The notes under the pieces: model-generated
Databases searched by the model: none
Seen by the model: only the letters and a program-made list of their open reading frames with translations
Told to the model about the DNA's origin: nothing
In this document: piece by piece, positions 61,020-64,000 of the stretch
Layout: each line of letters begins with the position of its first letter
How positions within the stretch are numbered: position 1 is the first letter of the stretch
Assembly: GCA_023053545.1 (NCBI GenBank)
Contig: JAKZAN010000002.1
Span: forward strand, 2,216,375-2,280,374
Direction of reading: 5' to 3'
Origin: Lepidurus packardi
Taxonomy: Eukaryota; Arthropoda; Branchiopoda; Notostraca; Triopsidae
DNA length: 64,000 nucleotides
Program-made: the position numbers and the translations under genes

Positions 61020-61024
61020 ACGTT
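61020..61024. repeat. Target-site duplication of BEL insertion, right
   Basis: ACGTT after the 5' LTR, matching 54435-54439. Confidence 0.85.
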
Positions 61025-61377
61025 TGTACTGGTAAATGCCGGAAGGTGTGATCGTCGTGGTTAGCGGACGACTGTCCGGTGCCAGTGGGATGTGCCAGTA
61101 GCCTTTTGAGAGGTCGATCTTGGAAAAGACGGTAGCGCCTAGCAGTTGAAGGTAAAGGTCGTTGATCCTGGGCAATGGGTGATGTTCCGGAATAACGAAT
61201 TTGTTGAGTGGAGACAAATCGGTGGTAATTCGGATCTGTCCATTACCCTTAGGGACGCAAACGAGGTGATGAGCCCATTGGCACGGCTTGCAGACCTTCT
61301 CCCAGATGTCGTTGTCAACCATGGATTGGATCTCAGAACTGACAGCTTCACGCTGTCACTGAACTGACAGTTGCAGG
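61020..61377 (-). pseudogene. Ty3/gypsy RT, N-terminal part, right side of BEL insertion
   Basis: Minus-strand frame with the gypsy RT opening: EIQSMVDNDIWEKVCKPC, QWAHHLVCVPKGNGQIRI, TTDLSPLNKFVIPEHHPLPR and FSKIDLSKGYWHIPLAP. It ends at SGIYQYK directly against the target duplication. The rest of RT is at 54439 and below. The upstream end stops abruptly at about 61365-61377, where it joins a scrambled junction instead of protease. Confidence 0.88.
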
Positions 61378-61394
61378 ACCTTGGTCACTGTAAG

Positions 61395-61920
61395 TGAGAG
61401 AGAGTGACGAAACTGGAACCGAATTTGTAAGTCGTCTTCGTACTCTTCAAGCTGATTGTAACTACGATAACTTCAACGCTGATATGGACCTGGCTTACTG
61501 CTTAGCACAAAACTGTTTTAACACCGAAGCCCAGAAGCGTTTATTCACTGCAACTACGATATCGTTGGAAACGTATCTCAACATCATCCAAGCGGTAGAG
61601 AACGCTGATGCGAGTACCTTAGCAGTTCGAGGCAGTACAACTCCGGTGCAAACCATAAAGCAGAACATCCAGCGTCAACGCAATCCGAATCGACGTCAAC
61701 CTCAGCAAAACAACCGTCGTAGAGATCCGACGCCAAATAGCACCAAGGCTCCGTGTCGAGGATGTGGTTCTACCAAACATGTCTACCGCTCAGACGATTG
61801 CCCGGCTAAAACCGCAAAATGCTTCCATTGCCAGCGAACCGGCCATTTCTCTAAGCGATGCGAGTCCAAGCGTCGCCAATGTAACCAGTCCCATCAAGAC
61901 CCTCCTGATGAATTGCGTCG
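61395..61920 (+). pseudogene. Ty3/gypsy gag fragment with two zinc knuckles
   Basis: Plus-strand frame (61394-61966) with gag-like sequence (GTEFVSRLRTLQADCNYDNF, AYCLAQNCFNTEAQKRLF), an RRQPQQNNRRR basic stretch, and two knuckles: CRGCGSTKHVYRSDDCPAK, then CFHCQRTGHFSKRC. The 5' end of gag is missing, and at about 61915-61925 the sequence switches to integrase C terminus in another frame, so protease, RT, RNase H and the integrase core are deleted. It probably belongs to the same gypsy family as 52228-54439. Confidence 0.8.
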
Positions 61921-62200
61921 AACGCCCCGATCCAGACGTGAAATCACCCGCCGAGTTGATGTTTAACCGCCGTCCACGCCTGGCGTTCGAGCCCCGCAAA
62001 GAAGCCGAAGTAAGCCAACCGTCAGGGCCTGTCATTCCCATCAGGGCTCCGTGCCGTGTTACTTTCGACGCACAAGTCATACGACAAAAATCATCACCCC
62101 TATTCAAAGTCGGAGAGCAGGTCCGAGTCCGCCGACCATCATCCATGGTCCGCAAGGGGCAATCTCCTTACAGTGACATCCTTACAGTGACCAAGGTCCT
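61921..62200 (+). pseudogene. Ty3/gypsy integrase C terminus, second copy
   Basis: Repeats in plus orientation the segment present in minus orientation at about 52400-52680 (ERPDPDVKSPAELMFNRRPR through FKVGEQVRVRRPSSMVRKG and SPYSDILTVTKVL). It keeps four G at 62155-62160, where the left copy has three, so this copy shows the unshifted frame. It ends at a junction to gypsy RT. Confidence 0.85.
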
Positions 62201-62220
62201 GCAACTGTCAGTTCAGTGAC

Positions 62221-62555
62221 AGCGTGAAGCTGTCAGTTCTGAGATCCAATCCATGGTTGACAACGACATCTGGGAGAAGGTCTGCAAGCCGTGCCAATGG
62301 GCTCATCACCTCGTTTGCGTCCCTAAGGGTAATGGACAGATCCGAATTACCACCGATTTGTCTCCACTCAACAAATTCGTTATTCCGGAACATCACCCAT
62401 TGCCCAGGATCAACGACCTTTACCTTCAACTGCTAGGCGCTACCGTCTTTTCCAAGATCGACCTCTCAAAAGGCTACTGGCACATCCCACTGGCACCGGA
62501 CAGTCGTCCGCTAACCACGACGATCACACCTTCCGGCATTTACCAGTACAAACGT
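62221..62555 (+). pseudogene. Ty3/gypsy RT N-terminal part, inverted copy
   Basis: Same protein blocks as 61020-61377 (MVDNDIWEKVCKPC to SGIYQYK), on the plus strand. It is again interrupted at the ACGTT target (62551-62555) by a BEL LTR, exactly as on the left. Confidence 0.88.
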
Positions 62556-62874
62556 TGTTCCGGACAAGTACAGTCCGGAAGGGGAAAGAATGAAAGGAAA
62601 GGGAATGGAAAGGAAAGAGAAAGAGGGACAAAGGGGAGCTCGCGGTTGTCTCGAAAGGGAGAAAGGCAGTTGCGATTGAACAGGGAGAAGGAAGGTTGTA
62701 GAAAGGCTTGATGAAAGGTGATCTAAGTGACGTGTCGGTGTTGGGTGGGTGTTACTTGAGTTTGGAGCTGTTTGTGTTACGTTCGAGTTAAATACATTCG
62801 ACCTGATTTTTCTCCCTTAACACGAACCTCGATCGCCAATTGCCCAACGGTGTTGGCCATAACTGTTGGTAACA
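62556..62874 (+). repeat. BEL LTR of the inverted copy
   Basis: Mirror of 60701-61019, TGTTCCGG...GGTAACA on the plus strand, followed six bases on by the primer site at 62881-62898. Confidence 0.92.
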
Positions 62875-62921
62875 ATTTGCTGGTGCCGAAACCCGGGAAC
62901 CGAAACCGTTAACACCCGAAA

Positions 62922-64000
62922 ATGGCCACCGCGAAGATCCCTACGACGTCTTTGAACCCCGAGAGGGATGACGAAGTTATAGACTTAATTAGTGTGGAAA
63001 GCCTCAAAATTCAACGTAGAATCGGCAAAACCCAACACACCAAGCACATAAACTTTATCCTGGATACAATAAATGCTCAAAAACGACGTTCAGAAATCCG
63101 AACATTGCGATACCAACTCACCGACCTGCATGAGCAATGCCTCCGGCTGAATAACCGGATCGAAGAGATTACAGAACTTTCGCAAGCCACGTGGGCTGAA
63201 AGCTTACGGAAAGAACTGCACGATTGCCTGGACAAGGTCGACGAATACCTGAAGAACCGACCCCCCTCCGAAGTTTCCTCTTCCTCTACGTCCGCGAAAT
63301 CAGCCGTTAGCACACGCCTTCAGGAAGCCAAACTTGAACACGACCAAGGAGCCATACGGCTTCAGGAATTGAAGATTGCAGCCGAAGAAGAAATTCAGAC
63401 CACCCGACGACTTCACGACCTCATCCTGACAAATCAACGAAATCATCATGAAATCGTGCAACTTCGTACACATGTGGAGCGCAACCGCGAGATACGCAAG
63501 GCTGCTACCGAGGTGGAACAGAAGAGGGCCGAAATCGAGCACCTGCAGACCGTTGAAGCCGAAGATTACCCCGACGAGGCTGCCTCAGCGGCAAACGGTA
63601 TGAGACACGCTACACTCATACCCCCGAAGCCTCGAACAGTGTGGTCGGAGACTAGGCCTCAGGCAGTACAGGGCGATTTCTTCGGTGCGACACTGAACGG
63701 GCCGGCCGTCTTACCTGAACCCATGACGTCAGCCGCCCGACCGGACGGGTGGATCGACAGTTTAAGGGCGAACCGCACGCGACAGAGGGACGACTTTACG
63801 TCATGGGCTACTCAACAAGACAGCTCCAACAACATTGCTCCGCCTCCCTCCACCTTTGCGTACGCGCCCTGGATTATGGGAGTCATGCCCAAGCTAGAAT
63901 TGAAACCTTTCGATGGTGACCCAAAAAACTGGACGCTTTTTATCGACAGTTTCAAGAGTCTGGTGCACGACGTCATACCCAATGACGCGCAAAGGATTGC
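62922..64000 (+). CDS. BEL/Pao gag, partial
   Basis: Opens MATAKIPTTSLNPERDDEV and stays open to the window end (359 codons seen). It matches the left copy (58458-60653) apart from two residues near 63702-63705 (NGPAVLP where the other copy has NGTPVLP). Confidence 0.88.
   Translation, partial: MATAKIPTTSLNPERDDEVIDLISVESLKIQRRIGKTQHTKHINFILDTINAQKRRSEIRTLRYQLTDLHEQCLRLNNRIEEITELSQATWAESLRKELHDCLDKVDEYLKNRPPSEVSSSSTSAKSAVSTRLQEAKLEHDQGAIRLQELKIAAEEEIQTTRRLHDLILTNQRNHHEIVQLRTHVERNREIRKAATEVEQKRAEIEHLQTVEAEDYPDEAASAANGMRHATLIPPKPRTVWSETRPQAVQGDFFGATLNGPAVLPEPMTSAARPDGWIDSLRANRTRQRDDFTSWATQQDSSNNIAPPPSTFAYAPWIMGVMPKLELKPFDGDPKNWTLFIDSFKSLVHDVIPNDAQRI

Larger units (their letters stand above)
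59575..61394. repeat. Left arm of a long inverted duplication
   Basis: Every position p in 59575-61394 pairs with 123575-p in 62181-64000, with no length change: BEL ATG 60653 with 62922, LTR edge 61019 with 62556, inner border 61394 with 62181. The arm contains part of BEL gag, the BEL 5' LTR and the gypsy RT start. The outer border is not reached because the window ends. Confidence 0.93.
62181..64000. repeat. Right arm of the long inverted duplication
   Basis: Mirror of 59575-61394. The only differences I found are at 63702 and 63705 (GACGCCC against GCCGGCC on the coding strand), changing two residues of BEL gag. It runs to the end of the window. Confidence 0.93.
62556..64000 (+). mobile_element. 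Second BEL/Pao copy, 5' part, continues past the window
   Basis: 5' LTR, primer site and the first 1079 bases of gag in plus orientation. It is part of the inverted duplication and not an independent insertion, because its insertion point in gypsy is the same base. Confidence 0.9.

Noticed and set aside
1-64000. CRISPR arrays, operons, bacterial promoters
   Set aside because: Split genes, Pol III tRNA and retrotransposons show a eukaryotic nuclear genome; no spaced short repeats of CRISPR type were seen.

Overview
This is nuclear DNA of an animal: every host gene is split by spliceosomal introns with GT/AG ends, many only 50 to 80 bases long, and a eukaryotic tRNA gene lies inside an intron. 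The gene set, the compact introns, the arthropod-type TCAGTT initiator and the PIF/Harbinger, BEL/Pao and Ty3/gypsy elements point to an arthropod. A branchiopod crustacean such as Daphnia is my best guess; that is inference and was not checked against any database.

Layout, left to right. 1-1749 (+): the 3' half of a gamma-tubulin complex component 3 gene. 2037-4064: mobile-element debris, namely a CENP-B-type helix-turn-helix fragment, a roughly 500-base element with terminal inverted repeats, and a 5'-truncated non-LTR retrotransposon with a 13-base target duplication. 4384-9225 (+): Disabled, an endocytic PTB adaptor. 10215-11086 (+): an Mpv17/PMP22-family membrane protein. 13551-34032 (+): an ARID1/Osa (BAF250) SWI/SNF subunit in 18 exons, with a 9 kb first intron rich in promoter-like sequence. 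35303-40628 (+): transportin-1 in 17 exons, with tRNA-Glu(CTC) in intron 6. 42378-43373 (-): a compact CEP41 with a rhodanese-like domain. It is head to head with 43569-49234 (+): RanBP3. Exon joins were read by eye; in the five complete genes all reading phases close.

50246-64000 is a transposon nest. It starts with a decayed PIF/Harbinger transposase (-), then a Ty3/gypsy element (-) whose reverse transcriptase gene is cut in two by a complete 6.58 kb BEL/Pao element (319-base LTRs, 5-base duplication ACGTT). From 61394 the sequence folds back: 59575-61394 is repeated, inverted and almost unchanged, as 62181-64000, around a 786-base spacer. The spacer holds a gypsy gag fragment joined to a gypsy integrase C terminus. 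The same BEL-gypsy junction occurs in both arms, so the inversion-duplication came after the BEL insertion, or else it is an assembly artefact. This is the most unusual structure in the window.

The host genes are housekeeping or regulatory genes, not a pathway cluster: microtubule nucleation (TUBGCP3), ciliary tubulin (CEP41), endocytosis (Dab), nuclear transport (transportin-1 and RanBP3, both Ran-linked and only 3 kb apart), chromatin (ARID1) and a mitochondrial membrane protein (Mpv17-like).
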